Origin: Gordonia tangerina
GTDB lineage: Bacteria > Actinomycetota > Actinomycetes > Mycobacteriales > Mycobacteriaceae
Length of the DNA stretch: 64,000 bases
Direction of reading: 5' to 3'
NCBI RefSeq assembly: GCF_021556435.1
Contig: NZ_JAKGCU010000012.1
Span: 62,001-126,000 of the forward strand
This document shows, one piece after another, positions 1-11,753 of this stretch; the stretch's first letter is position 1, and each line of letters opens with the position of its first letter. The position numbers and the translations under genes were made by a program. The notes under the pieces were generated by a model that was given only the letters and a program-made list of their open reading frames with translations, was not told where the DNA came from and made no database searches.

Positions 1-872
1 ACGACCTGGGTGGAACCATCGCTGATCCACACCCCGGTCTGCGCGGCGGCCGCCTGCATGACGGCCTTCGCATGGTCGGCGACGGGGTGGGCCAACGACT
101 GCTGCGCCGAGACGATTCCTGCGGCCGCACTGTAATCGTAAGTGCCGTAGTGCAACGCGGACAGCCTCGGCATACCGCGGTGGATCGCTTCGGCAACGGT
201 TGCGCGTCCGTCGGCACCCACCACGGCCTGCGGGATCTCCACCTGGAGCTCGTAACGCAATGAGTACTCCGCCAGTCCGTGCACACGTTCCAACGCCACG
301 CAGAGCGCGTTCACCGCATCCACCTGGCGCGCGTCACGCAATTTGGGCACGGTGAACACGAAGCCGTCCGGAACACCGCCGGCGCCGTCGAGAACGAGTT
401 CGAGGGTGCGCAGCCCCCGTGCCCGCTCGTGCGCGCCGAGACCCTTGGCCCGCACTCCGGCACTGCGGGGCGCTCCCGGACCGGAACGCGTCCAATCGGC
501 GAGTATCTCGCCGGCCCGACGTGCATCCGCGTCCTCGGCCGCGTCCGCGCGCCAGCCGTACCCGTCCTCGAGATCGATCCGTAGGTCCTCGACCGGCTCG
601 CTGCGCAGTCGCTGCCGGGCGAGGTCGACCACAGTGGCATCACCGGCGAGCTCCACCAGCAGTTCACCGACCTCGTCGGCCACCATCGTCGCGCGCTCAC
701 CCCATGCCCGCGGGGTGTCGATGTCGACATCGGCGGCGCTGACATACACGGTGTGCGCGGGCTGCGGTTGCGGCCGGTCGCCCGGATACCCGGCGGCCAG
801 ATCGGCGTCCACCGCGGCCAGGAGGTCGTCGATGTGTGCCCGCGCCTCATCGGGCAAGCCACGCCCGGTCAT
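1..872 (-). CDS. HpcH/HpaI-CitE type aldolase-like protein (DUF6986-like), truncated by window edge
   Basis: Only the first 290 codons are present; the gene runs off the left edge. The ATG at 872 overlaps the stop of the upstream thioesterase gene in an ATGA, so the two are probably translated together. Blocks VYVSAADVD (residues 42-50) and RIDLEDGYGW (98-107), then VFTVPKLRDA further on, resemble the barrel strands of the CitE/HpcH aldolase superfamily, where acidic residues hold Mg2+ near the substrate carboxylate. Third-position GC is high throughout the frame. The true substrate is unknown; similar actinobacterial proteins are usually listed only as aldolase or citrate-lyase-like. Superfamily assignment is moderate, any reaction is a guess. 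Confidence 0.7.
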   Translation of the reverse strand, partial: MTGRGLPDEARAHIDDLLAAVDADLAAGYPGDRPQPQPAHTVYVSAADVDIDTPRAWGERATMVADEVGELLVELAGDATVVDLARQRLRSEPVEDLRIDLEDGYGWRADAAEDADARRAGEILADWTRSGPGAPRSAGVRAKGLGAHERARGLRTLELVLDGAGGVPDGFVFTVPKLRDARQVDAVNALCVALERVHGLAEYSLRYELQVEIPQAVVGADGRATVAEAIHRGMPRLSALHYGTYDYSAAAGIVSAQQSLAHPVADHAKAVMQAAAAQTGVWISDGSTQV

Positions 873-1324
873 GCGCCGGTGGTGACGCCCGGAACGGTCA
901 CTCCCTCGGGCAGCTCGATGTTCTGCAGCCGGACCTGCGAGGTGGCCACCAAACGGCCGTCACCGTCGGTCATGGTGACCCGCCACAGTTGCTGCCGCCG
1001 GCCCCGGTGAACCGGCGTGGCCTCCACGGATACCGCGCCCGTGCTGATGGATCTGAGGAAGTCGGTGTTGTTGTTGACCCCCACCGCAGTGCCTCCGATG
1101 CCGCTGGACTGCAGCCAGGTGAACCCGCCGATGGAGGCCGTGCCCTCGGCGAGCGCGCAGTAGACACCGCCGTGCACGATGCCGAAGGGCTGATGGTGCT
1201 GCTCCGACATCTCCACCGTGCCGGCCACCAGATCCGCGGTCACGTCTGTCAGGCGCAATCCCAATGCGGCATCGAACCCGCGCCCGAAGGTGTCTTTGAT
1301 CGACTGCTCGTTGTCCACACTCAT
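869..1324 (-). CDS. PaaI-type hotdog-fold acyl-CoA thioesterase (Rv1847-like)
   Basis: This 151-residue protein has the size and core of the PaaI/4HBT hotdog thioesterases. The helix-start motif FGIVHGGVYCALAEG (about residues 48-62) carries the HGG signature, and the acidic residue in ALAEGTAS is at the usual catalytic position. Family members hydrolyse aromatic or acyl-CoA thioesters in the cytoplasm, usually as tetramers; the substrate cannot be read here. It lies next to blaI as Rv1847 lies next to Rv1846c in M. tuberculosis, supporting orthology. It starts with ATG and its stop overlaps the next gene by 4 nt, so it heads a two-gene minus-strand unit. Confidence 0.88.
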   Translation of the reverse strand: MSVDNEQSIKDTFGRGFDAALGLRLTDVTADLVAGTVEMSEQHHQPFGIVHGGVYCALAEGTASIGGFTWLQSSGIGGTAVGVNNNTDFLRSISTGAVSVEATPVHRGRRQQLWRVTMTDGDGRLVATSQVRLQNIELPEGVTVPGVTTGA

Positions 1325-1404
1325 TCCATGAGACTGGCACGAGCCGCTGCGATGGGTGCGGCGAGGCCACCGACTTCGTCGTTCGCCATATGGGTCCGGG
1401 AACC

Positions 1405-1441
1405 GGTAGGCCCCACGATGCGTTGCATCGTGGGGCCTACC
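1405..1441. repeat. Perfect 17-bp inverted repeat with 3-nt loop
   Basis: GGTAGGCCCCACGATGC at 1405-1421 is followed by GTT and its exact reverse complement at 1425-1441. It lies between two divergently transcribed genes, so it is upstream of both and cannot be an ordinary terminator for either. No T-run follows on either strand. It may be a hairpin in the leader of the thioesterase transcript, a barrier to read-through, or a protein site. Confidence 0.85.
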
Positions 1442-1504
1442 GCGGCGTGGACCGGGGGTCTCTGCAGCCCTCAGGACTCTCGCTCGGTCCGACGTGACTC
1501 AAAC

Positions 1505-1523
1505 GTAGGGTAGCCTTACCAAT
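1505..1523. promoter_or_regulatory. Iron-box-like (IdeR/DtxR type) imperfect palindrome upstream of blaI
   Basis: The 19 bases GTAGGGTAGCCTTACCAAT match about 14 of 19 positions of the IdeR/DtxR consensus TTAGGTTAGSCTAACCTAA. It sits about 90 bp before the blaI start. Because BlaI repressors also bind short GTA/TAC-type palindromes, it could instead be a BlaI autoregulatory operator. The match is seen; the identity of the binding protein is inferred. Confidence 0.45.
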
Positions 1524-1611
1524 GTTGTCAAGGGTGCAGCGCAAACTGATGGGTGACGTGTTCGCGACCGGCCGATGACCGGTCTGCACGAGCAAGAGAA
1601 GCGGAAGTAAA

Positions 1612-2010
1612 ATGCGAAGAATGAACGGGCTGGGCGACCTCGAACGAGCAGTCATGGACACCCTGTGGGAGAGCTCGGCGCCCCAGACGGTCCGACAGGT
1701 GCACGAGACGCTGTCGCGAGATCGCTCGCTGGCGTACACGACGGTGATGACCGTGCTGCAGCGACTCGCGAAGAAGAACCTGGTCACACAGATCCGGGAC
1801 GATCGCGCACACAAGTATGTCCCCACCCATCCGCGGGAGGACCTTGTCGCCAGCCTGATGGTCGACGCCCTCAGCGAGGCGGATGCGCCCGGTTCGCGAC
1901 ACGCCGCACTGGTGTCCTTCGTCGGTCGGGTCGGCGCCGACGAGGCAGCAGCCCTACGGTTGGCGCTCGATGAACTCGAATCCGCCCGCGGTACGGGCGA
2001 AACGAGTTAG
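1612..2010 (+). CDS. blaI: BlaI/MecI/CopY-family transcriptional repressor
   Basis: This 132-residue protein matches the usual length of BlaI. A winged helix-turn-helix spans about residues 7-70 (LGDLERAVMDTLW, then AYTTVMTVLQRLAKKNLV as the recognition region), and the C-terminal part is the dimerisation helix region. BlaI represses beta-lactamase and cell-wall stress genes until a membrane M56 protease triggers its cleavage. The next gene is such a protease, as in the Rv1846c-Rv1845c pair of M. tuberculosis. An AAGCGGAAG ribosome site lies just before the ATG at 1612; an ATG three codons later is a possible alternative. No beta-lactamase gene is seen beside it. Confidence 0.92.
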   Translation: MRRMNGLGDLERAVMDTLWESSAPQTVRQVHETLSRDRSLAYTTVMTVLQRLAKKNLVTQIRDDRAHKYVPTHPREDLVASLMVDALSEADAPGSRHAALVSFVGRVGADEAAALRLALDELESARGTGETS

Positions 2011-2059
2011 ATTCGCCGCAGTACAGCCCACCGCCCATAGCCCACGCGAGGACGTATCG

Positions 2060-3010
2060 ATGACCGCGCTCTTCTTCGGCATCCTGACCTTGGTGTTGGT
2101 CGGCCCCGCTGCCGAAGCCATGTCGCGGGCCTCCTGGCCGGTCAAGGCCCCCCGCGCGGCGATGACCCTGTGGCAGGCGATCGCGCTGGCCGGAGTGCTC
2201 TCGGCATTCAGCTGCGGGCTGGCCATCGCGGCGAATCTGTTGGCGCCGGGCCCAGACGGTGCGCCGACCACCAACCCGCTGCATGAGATCGAACGACTCG
2301 GCCTCCCCCTGTGGCTCACCCTCGTCGGCGTGTTCGCCCTGACCCTGATGATCGGTGCCCGCCTGATGTACACGGTGATCCGTGTCGGAGTCCGCACCCG
2401 GGCGCGACGCCACACCCACCGTCAGCTCATCGACATCCTGGACCGCTGCGACCGCAGCGACACCTCACATCCGCTGTTCGGGCGCGACGTGCGCATGATC
2501 GACGTCGAACAACCCCTCGCCTACTGCCTGCCCGGCCTGCGTCAGCGGGTCGTCGTCAGTGAGGGCGTCGTCGCCCGACTGTCGCGTGAAGAGCTGATCG
2601 CCGTCCTGGCACACGAACGTGCGCACCTGCGCGCGCGCCACGACCTGGTCCTTGAGGCCTTCATCGCGTTGCACGAAGCCTTCCCCCGAGTGGTGCGCAG
2701 CAAGTCGGCGCTCGGCGCCGTCGAGTTGCTCGTGGAATCCCTGGCCGATGACCAGGCGGTACGCGCGACGGCTCCGACGACGCTCGGACGTGCCCTGGTC
2801 GCGTGCGCGGATGCGGTCGCACCACGGGGCGCAATGGCCGTAGGCGGCCCGACGACGCTGGCACGCATCCACCGTCTGCGCGACGAGCGTCCCACACGAC
2901 TGCTCGCGACGGCCGCCTACGCCGCGGCCGCGGCAATTCTGGTCGTGCCGACTTTGGCCGTGGCGATCCCCTGGCTGACCGAGCTCAGTCGGTTGATCTC
3001 GGCAGCGTGA
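2060..3010 (+). CDS. M56-family membrane zinc metallopeptidase (Rv1845c-like)
   Basis: The protein has 316 residues with hydrophobic segments near the N-terminus (about residues 2-20, 36-58 and 78-105), a cytoplasmic zinc motif H185-E-R-A-H189 within AVLAHERAHLRARHD, a further acidic block LVESLADDQAV, and a last membrane span near the C-terminus. This is the BlaR1/MecR1 protease fold without the extracellular penicillin-sensing domain, as in Rv1845c. It follows blaI by 49 bp and probably inactivates BlaI in response to an envelope signal. The ATG at 2060 was chosen because GCGAGGAC precedes it at normal spacing and the hydrophobic N-terminus starts there; the open frame extends further upstream over the blaI end. 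Confidence 0.88.
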   Translation: MTALFFGILTLVLVGPAAEAMSRASWPVKAPRAAMTLWQAIALAGVLSAFSCGLAIAANLLAPGPDGAPTTNPLHEIERLGLPLWLTLVGVFALTLMIGARLMYTVIRVGVRTRARRHTHRQLIDILDRCDRSDTSHPLFGRDVRMIDVEQPLAYCLPGLRQRVVVSEGVVARLSREELIAVLAHERAHLRARHDLVLEAFIALHEAFPRVVRSKSALGAVELLVESLADDQAVRATAPTTLGRALVACADAVAPRGAMAVGGPTTLARIHRLRDERPTRLLATAAYAAAAAILVVPTLAVAIPWLTELSRLISAA

Positions 3011-3066
3011 ACCACCTCACAGCCACGGGCATGACCCTCCCACTCGTGACCGACCGGTCCACGCAA

Positions 3067-3072
3067 TAGGCT
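3067..3072 (+). promoter_or_regulatory. -10 hexamer TAGGCT of a probable leaderless promoter (gnd)
   Basis: TAGGCT fits TANNNT and ends exactly 7 nt before the ATG of gnd. Transcription would then begin at or next to the A of the start codon, and no Shine-Dalgarno sequence is visible in the interval. This is the standard layout of leaderless actinobacterial mRNAs; the start site itself is not shown by the sequence. Confidence 0.55.
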
Positions 3073-3079
3073 TGCAGCC

Positions 3080-6002
<2,923 letters not shown>

Positions 6003-6005
6003 CGG

Positions 6006-7406
6006 TTGGAGATCCTCCTCCTCGTCGCCAGTCTCGTCGGTTTCCTCGCGCTCACCCTGGGGACCGCGCTCTTCGTTGCCGCGGAGTTCTCGCTGACCGC
6101 ACTGGAGCGGTCGACCATCTCTGACGACGTCGACACTCGCGGCGACCGCCGTTCCCGGCTGGTCCAGCGCGCGCACTCCACGCTCTCGTTCCAGCTCTCC
6201 GGCGCCCAACTCGGAATCACGATCACCACACTGATCACCGGCTACATCGCCGAACCGGTCCTGGCCCGGATCCTCTCCCCCGCCCTGACCGGGCTGGGGC
6301 TCGGCGAATCCATGGTCGACGGGGTGTCCCTCGTCCTGGCACTCGTCATCGCGACGTCGTTGTCGATGGTCCTCGGCGAGTTGATCCCCAAGAACCTGGC
6401 GATCGCGAAGCCGCTGGCGGTCGCCCGTGCCACCGCGGGCCCGATGACGATCTTCTCGGCCGCGTTCCGGTGGGCGATCAACGGCCTCAACGGGTCCGCG
6501 AACTGGGTGGTGCGCCGGCTGGGCATCGAACCCGCCGAGGAGCTCGCGTCGGCTCGGTCGCCTCAGGAGCTGGTGTCGTTGGTGCGCAACTCCGCCCGCG
6601 AGGGTTCCATCGACGCCGGCACCGCCGCCCTGGTCGACCGCTCCCTGCGATTCGGTGAACTGACCGCCGAGGACCTGATGACACCGCGCGTCACCATCGA
6701 ATGCCTCGACCGTGACGACAACATTCGCGATCTGGTGTTGGCGTCGTCGCGAACCGGGCATTCTCGCTTCCCCGTGGTGATCGACGGGGACCTCGACGAC
6801 CTGGTGGGCGTCGTCCACATCAAGCAGGCGTTCACCGTGAGTCCCGAGCGCGCCGCGCACACCACCGTCGCCTCGATCGCGCGGACGGTGCCGCGGGTGC
6901 CGGTGAGCCTCGACGGGGACGCACTGATGGAGCGGATCCGCGCCGACGGTATGGAGGTCTGCGTGGTGATCGACGAGTACGGCGGCACCGCAGGCATCGT
7001 CACCACCGAGGATCTGATCGAGGAGATCCTCGGCGACGTCACCGATGAGCACGACCGCGAACGCGCCGACGTCGCCGAGGACGGCGCGGGCTACCTGTGC
7101 TCGGGGCTGCTCCGGATCGACGAGGTCGCCGATGCCACCGGCTACCGTGCTCCGGAGGGGTCCTACGACACGCTCGGCGGTCTGGTCATGTTCTGCTTGG
7201 GCCGCATACCGATGGTCGGCGACACGGTCGAACTGCCCGACCGTACCCCCGCCATCGACGCCGACGACGACGAACACGAACCGGCCGAGAGCGACGACGT
7301 CTCCTGGCGGGCGACGGTGACCCAGATGGACGGCCGACGAATCGACGTCGTCTCGCTACAGCCGGTCGGCGACGCGACCCGCGCAGGGGCGCCGACCCAT
7401 GGGTGA
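6006..7406 (+). CDS. CNNM/HlyC-CorC family membrane protein, full-length (Rv1842c-like)
   Basis: This 466-residue protein has the three-part CNNM/CorC architecture: a DUF21 transmembrane domain (about residues 1-190, several long hydrophobic runs from the N-terminus), a CBS pair (about 210-335, with TAEDLMTPRVTIECLD and VVIDEYGGTAGIVTTEDLIEEI) and a C-terminal CorC_HlyC domain (about 345-430). Family members are implicated in Mg2+ efflux and membrane integrity; older labels such as hemolysin are not meaningful here. It starts with TTG three bases after the guaB1 stop and overlaps the next gene by 8 nt, so the two CNNM proteins are co-translated and may form a heteromer. Confidence 0.9.
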   Translation: MEILLLVASLVGFLALTLGTALFVAAEFSLTALERSTISDDVDTRGDRRSRLVQRAHSTLSFQLSGAQLGITITTLITGYIAEPVLARILSPALTGLGLGESMVDGVSLVLALVIATSLSMVLGELIPKNLAIAKPLAVARATAGPMTIFSAAFRWAINGLNGSANWVVRRLGIEPAEELASARSPQELVSLVRNSAREGSIDAGTAALVDRSLRFGELTAEDLMTPRVTIECLDRDDNIRDLVLASSRTGHSRFPVVIDGDLDDLVGVVHIKQAFTVSPERAAHTTVASIARTVPRVPVSLDGDALMERIRADGMEVCVVIDEYGGTAGIVTTEDLIEEILGDVTDEHDRERADVAEDGAGYLCSGLLRIDEVADATGYRAPEGSYDTLGGLVMFCLGRIPMVGDTVELPDRTPAIDADDDEHEPAESDDVSWRATVTQMDGRRIDVVSLQPVGDATRAGAPTHG

Positions 7407-8475
7407 TCTCTGGGCGGTGCTGCTCACCGTGGTGCTCCTCGGCGGCAACGCATTCTTCGTCGGTGCCGAGTTCTCGCTGATCTCGGCACGTCGCGATCGA
7501 CTCGAGGCCCTCGAAGAGGCCGGGAAGAAGCGTGCGCGGACCGTGATCGGCGCCGGCGAGCGACTGTCGCTGATGCTGGCCGGCGCGCAGCTGGGCATCA
7601 CCATCTGCTCCATCCTGCTCGGCCGGGTGGGCGAGCCGGCGGTCGCCCATCTCATCGAGCGACCCCTTCATCTCGTACACGTACCCGATGCCCTGCTGCA
7701 TCCGATCTCGTTCACCGTCGCGCTGTCGCTGGTGGTGGTGCTGCACATCCTCATCGGCGAGATGGTGCCCAAGAACATCGCGCTCGCCGGCCCGGAGACC
7801 TCGGCGATGTTGCTGGTACCGGCCCACCTCATGTTCATCCGGATCGCGCGTCCGCTCATCACGTTCTACAACTGGCTCGCCAACATCTCGCTGCGCTTGA
7901 TGCGGGTGGAACCCAAGGACGAACTGGCCTCCAGCGTCTCCCCGGGGGAACTGGCCCAGATGATCGTCGAGTCCAAGCGGGAAGGACTGATCGACGCCGA
8001 AGAACATGAACGGCTGACCCGTGCGCTGCAGTCGGTCAGCCGGACCGTCGGTGAAGTGATGATTCCACTGGACACGCTGCGCAGCGTGTCGATGGAGGTG
8101 GACGAGAAAACCGGCGGCACCGGGCCCACACTCGGGTCGGTGGAGCGCGCGGTCAGTGACACCGGGTTCTCCCGGTTCCCGGTCCGCGGGCCCGACGGCA
8201 CACTCACCGGCTACCTGCACCTCAAGGACGTCCTCGACGAGATTCTCGACGAGCGGATCGGACCGGACACGATCATCGGCATCTCCAAGATCCGCGCGCT
8301 ACCGGTCATCGCGTCATCCACCCTGCTCGAGGAGGCCACCTCCGCACTGCGCCGCACCAGCTCGCACCTGGGCGCGGTGGTCGACGAGAGCGGCCGCACC
8401 ATCGGAGTCGTCGCGCTCGCCGACCTGGTCGAGGAATTCGTCGGCAACGTCCGCGACGAGACCCATCGGGTATGA
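7399..8475 (+). CDS. CNNM/CorC family membrane protein lacking the CorC_HlyC domain (Rv1841c-like)
   Basis: The 358-residue protein is a paralogue of the preceding gene. It has a DUF21 membrane domain (start MGDLWAVLLTVVLLGGNAFF, later HILIGEMVPKNIALAGPE) and a CBS pair (about 210-350, VGEVMIPLDTLRSVS and GAVVDESGRTIGVVALADLVEEFVG), but it ends right after the CBS pair, so the small C-terminal transporter-associated domain is absent. It overlaps its neighbours on both sides (8 nt and 4 nt). A paired full-length and short CNNM gene is also found at Rv1842c-Rv1841c, which suggests a conserved two-subunit membrane complex. Confidence 0.88.
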   Translation: MGDLWAVLLTVVLLGGNAFFVGAEFSLISARRDRLEALEEAGKKRARTVIGAGERLSLMLAGAQLGITICSILLGRVGEPAVAHLIERPLHLVHVPDALLHPISFTVALSLVVVLHILIGEMVPKNIALAGPETSAMLLVPAHLMFIRIARPLITFYNWLANISLRLMRVEPKDELASSVSPGELAQMIVESKREGLIDAEEHERLTRALQSVSRTVGEVMIPLDTLRSVSMEVDEKTGGTGPTLGSVERAVSDTGFSRFPVRGPDGTLTGYLHLKDVLDEILDERIGPDTIIGISKIRALPVIASSTLLEEATSALRRTSSHLGAVVDESGRTIGVVALADLVEEFVGNVRDETHRV

Positions 8476-9392
8476 CGACGGGGTCGGCCGCCGAGACCCG
8501 TGTCGACGGGGTGCTTACTCGTCGTCAGTGGATCGGGCTGCGTGAGAGTCATCGCGATCGAGTCGAGGCGTTGATCGGTGACTATCTGCGCGAGCGCCGG
8601 AGCGGGTCGAAGCACCCGGTGATCGACTTCCTGTTCACGTACTACTCGTCACGGCCGGCGCATGTGCAGCGCTGGCATCCCGGCTACGGCGTCGTGCTCG
8701 GTGACGCCGACGAATACCTGCCCCTGCGTGGCTATCGGCGCGTGGCCGGCGGGGTGTCGGTGGACCCCGATCACCTGCGCGCGCGGACGGGCACTCTGGC
8801 CGCCACCGAAGCGCTGCTACGTGCCACGGCCTCGCGTCCTGCGCGGCTGGGTTGCTTCGGCCTGCACGAATGGGCGATGGTCTACCGCACCGACGATCTC
8901 CGCCACGACCTTCCGCTACGCCTCGGGGCCGCCGGAACCGATGCGGTGGTCGACGAGATGCCACTGCGCTGCACTCATTTCGACGCGTTCCGGTTCTTCA
9001 CACCGCTCGCGCGGCCATACAACGAAGCCAAACTGACCCGCGACCATCAGCTCGCCGATGAGCAGCCGGGCTGTCTGCACGCGACGATGGACCTGTACCG
9101 GGCGTGCTTCACGCTGGCACCGTTGATCGACTCCGACCTGACCCTGGACTGCTTCGCTCTCGCGCTGCGCGCCCGCGAACTCGACATGCGGGCGAGTCCC
9201 TACGATCTGAGCGAGCTGGGCTATGACCCGGTGCCGATAGAGACCCCCGCCGGTCGAGCGCAGTATGTGCGCGAACAATCCGAGATCGCGACCGCCGGCG
9301 AGATCCTTCGGGCCGCGGTGGCCGAACGGTGTCGTCACCTGCTCGGACAGACCGGACGGGATCCCCGCGAAGCGCCGATTACCGGCGAGTAG
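8472..9392 (+). CDS. Conserved actinobacterial protein of unknown function
   Basis: This 306-residue soluble protein overlaps the CNNM gene by ATGA (8472-8475), so it belongs to the same transcript. It has no signal peptide or membrane span. Well-conserved-looking blocks include [21 protein letters not shown] (about 48-68), [26 protein letters not shown] and [17 protein letters not shown], with many His, Tyr, Trp and Asp residues that could form an active or metal site. Similar proteins in databases often carry the label 3-methyladenine DNA glycosylase, but I see no helix-hairpin-helix glycosylase motif supporting it. Function is left open. Confidence 0.8.
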   Translation: MTTGSAAETRVDGVLTRRQWIGLRESHRDRVEALIGDYLRERRSGSKHPVIDFLFTYYSSRPAHVQRWHPGYGVVLGDADEYLPLRGYRRVAGGVSVDPDHLRARTGTLAATEALLRATASRPARLGCFGLHEWAMVYRTDDLRHDLPLRLGAAGTDAVVDEMPLRCTHFDAFRFFTPLARPYNEAKLTRDHQLADEQPGCLHATMDLYRACFTLAPLIDSDLTLDCFALALRARELDMRASPYDLSELGYDPVPIETPAGRAQYVREQSEIATAGEILRAAVAERCRHLLGQTGRDPREAPITGE

Positions 9393-9429
9393 CATGGTGG
9401 GGTCGATTCACCGTAGGAGAAAGGCTGTC

Positions 9430-11601
9430 ATGTCTGACCGGACCAACGTCAATGGACTGCAGGTCGCCACTGTCCTGTATGACTTCATCAACAACGAGGC
9501 GTTGCCCGGTACCGGTGTAGACCAGAACAGCTTCTGGGCGGGCGCCGCATCGGTCATCGGCGACCTTGCCCCGCGCAACCGGGAACTGCTCGCCGTACGC
9601 GACGATCTGCAGGCCAAGATCGACCAATGGCACAAGGACAACGACGGTGCCGGGGACTTCGCCACCTACAAGAAGTTTCTCACCGACATCGGGTACCTGG
9701 TCGAGCCGCCGGCCGATTTCCAGATCGCCACCGAGAACGTCGACCGCGAGATCGCCGAGACGGCAGGACCGCAGCTCGTGGTGCCGGTGCTCAACGCCCG
9801 GTTCGCCCTCAACGCATCCAACGCACGGTGGGGGTCGCTCTACGACGCGCTCTACGGCACCGACGTGATCCCCGAGACCGACGGCGCCGAAAAGGGTTCG
9901 TCCTACAACCAGGTGCGCGGTGACAAGGTGATCGCCTACGCGAAAGCCTTCCTCGACCAGGCGGTGCCGCTCGAGCAGTGCAGCTACACCGACGTGGCGG
10001 CGTTCGCGGTCGTCGACGGAGCACTGCAGGTCACGTTGGCCGATCAGAAGACCGCCACCCTCGCCGACCCCTCGGCGTTCGCCGGTTATCGCGGCGAACC
10101 GTCGTCACCGTCGTCGATCCTGTTGCGCCACAACGGCCTCTACCTCGACATCGAGATCGATCCGGAATCGCCCATCGGAAAGACCGACCCGGCAGGCATC
10201 AAGGATGTGGTGATGGAGTCGGCGATCACCACGATCATGGACTTCGAGGACTCGGTGGCCGCCGTCGACGCCGACGACAAGGTGCTCGGCTACCGCAACT
10301 GGCTGGGACTGAACAAGGGTGATCTCGCCGAAGAGGTGAGCAAGGGCGGCAAGAGCTTCACCCGCACGCTGCACGCCAACCGTGAGTACACCGCACCCGA
10401 TGGTTCCGGCTTCGATCTGCACGGCCGTTCACTGCTGTTCGTGCGCAACGTCGGTCACCTGATGACCAACCCGGCAGTGCTCGACGCCGACGGCAACGAA
10501 GTCCCCGAGGGCATCCTCGATGCACTGGTGACCTCGCTGGCCGGTATCCACGGGCTGTCCACCGAGGCCGGTGTGCAGAACTCACGAACCGGTTCGATCT
10601 ACATCGTCAAGCCGAAGATGCACGGACCCGACGAAGTGGCGTTCACCGTCGAGCTGTTCGGTCGCGTCGAGCAGGTGCTCGGACTGCCGGAGAACACCCT
10701 CAAGGTCGGCATCATGGACGAGGAACGTCGCACGACCGTCAACCTGAAGGCCTGCATCAAGGCCGCCGAGAATCGCGTGGTCTTCATCAACACCGGCTTC
10801 CTCGATCGGACCGGCGACGAGATCCACACCTCCATGGAGGCCGGCGCGATGATCCGCAAGGGTGAGATGAAGCAGCAGAAGTGGATCGCGGCCTACGAGG
10901 ACTTCAACGTCGACACCGGCCTGGCCGCCGGACTGCAGCACAAGGCGCAGATCGGCAAGGGCATGTGGGCCATGACCGACCTGATGGCCGACATGGTCGA
11001 GCAGAAGATCGGCCAGCCGAAGGCCGGTGCCACGACCGCCTGGGTCCCGTCACCGACAGCTGCGACGCTGCACGCGATGCACTATCACCTCGTGGACGTC
11101 TTCGAACGTCAGGACGAGATCGCCAAGCGCGACCCCGCTGACGTCGACGACATCCTGACCATTCCGCTCGCACCGAAGACCGACTGGTCGGCCGAGGAGA
11201 AGCAGCAGGAACTCGACAACAACTGCCAGTCGATCCTGGGTTATGTGGTGCGCTGGATCGACCACGGTGTGGGTTGCTCCAAGGTGCCCGACATCCACGA
11301 CGTCGCACTGATGGAAGACCGCGCCACCCTGCGCATCTCCAGCCAGTTGCTGGCGAACTGGATTCATCACGGCATCGTGACCGCCGACGACGTGGTCGCT
11401 TCGCTGGAGCGGATGGCCCCGGTGGTCGACCGACAGAACGCCGACGACCCCGCTTACCGTCCGATGGCTGCGGATTTCGACTCCAACATCGCGTTCCAGG
11501 CCGCGAAGGCACTGATCCTGGAGGGGACCACCCAGCCCAGCGGATACACCGAGCCGATCCTGCACGCCAAGCGCCGCGAGTACAAAGCAGCCAACGGCTG
11601 A
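9430..11601 (+). CDS. glcB: Malate synthase G
   Basis: Malate synthase condenses glyoxylate with acetyl-CoA to malate, completing the glyoxylate shunt during growth on fatty acids or acetate. At 723 residues it matches the long monomeric G form (M. tuberculosis GlcB is 741). Signature blocks include the Mg2+/substrate segment [55 protein letters not shown] and the C-terminal lid [24 protein letters not shown]. The ATG at 9430 was chosen over the longer frame because a GTAGGAG ribosome site lies 10 nt upstream and the N-terminus then matches the family. Confidence 0.97.
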   Translation: MSDRTNVNGLQVATVLYDFINNEALPGTGVDQNSFWAGAASVIGDLAPRNRELLAVRDDLQAKIDQWHKDNDGAGDFATYKKFLTDIGYLVEPPADFQIATENVDREIAETAGPQLVVPVLNARFALNASNARWGSLYDALYGTDVIPETDGAEKGSSYNQVRGDKVIAYAKAFLDQAVPLEQCSYTDVAAFAVVDGALQVTLADQKTATLADPSAFAGYRGEPSSPSSILLRHNGLYLDIEIDPESPIGKTDPAGIKDVVMESAITTIMDFEDSVAAVDADDKVLGYRNWLGLNKGDLAEEVSKGGKSFTRTLHANREYTAPDGSGFDLHGRSLLFVRNVGHLMTNPAVLDADGNEVPEGILDALVTSLAGIHGLSTEAGVQNSRTGSIYIVKPKMHGPDEVAFTVELFGRVEQVLGLPENTLKVGIMDEERRTTVNLKACIKAAENRVVFINTGFLDRTGDEIHTSMEAGAMIRKGEMKQQKWIAAYEDFNVDTGLAAGLQHKAQIGKGMWAMTDLMADMVEQKIGQPKAGATTAWVPSPTAATLHAMHYHLVDVFERQDEIAKRDPADVDDILTIPLAPKTDWSAEEKQQELDNNCQSILGYVVRWIDHGVGCSKVPDIHDVALMEDRATLRISSQLLANWIHHGIVTADDVVASLERMAPVVDRQNADDPAYRPMAADFDSNIAFQAAKALILEGTTQPSGYTEPILHAKRREYKAANG

Positions 11602-11685
11602 CCGATGCCCGGACAGCCGTCCGCGGACGGATGGTCGGCAGGCCACCATGCTGTCAGCCGGGACGATGTCCGCTATCGTCGTCAT

Positions 11686-11720
11686 CTGTCACCCCGATCA
11701 CAGTCGGATCGGGGTGACAG
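11686..11720 (+). terminator. Perfect 14-bp hairpin downstream of glcB
   Basis: CTGTCACCCCGATC (11686-11699) and its exact complement at 11707-11720 enclose a 7-nt loop, 85 nt after the glcB stop. There is no U-tract, which is common in actinobacteria. It probably ends or trims the glcB message; the next gene starts 34 nt later. Confidence 0.6.
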
Positions 11721-11753
11721 ACGGCGAATGCCCGAAGAGCGGAAGGCGGGGGG

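Noticed and set aside
311..862. 183-codon minus-strand frame near the left edge
   Set aside because: Wrong frame of the aldolase-like gene; the real frame starts at ATG 872, overlaps the thioesterase stop and has conserved CitE-like blocks.
8472..9392. 3-methyladenine DNA glycosylase
   Set aside because: Database labels of this kind exist for similar proteins, but no helix-hairpin-helix or glycosylase active-site motif is visible.
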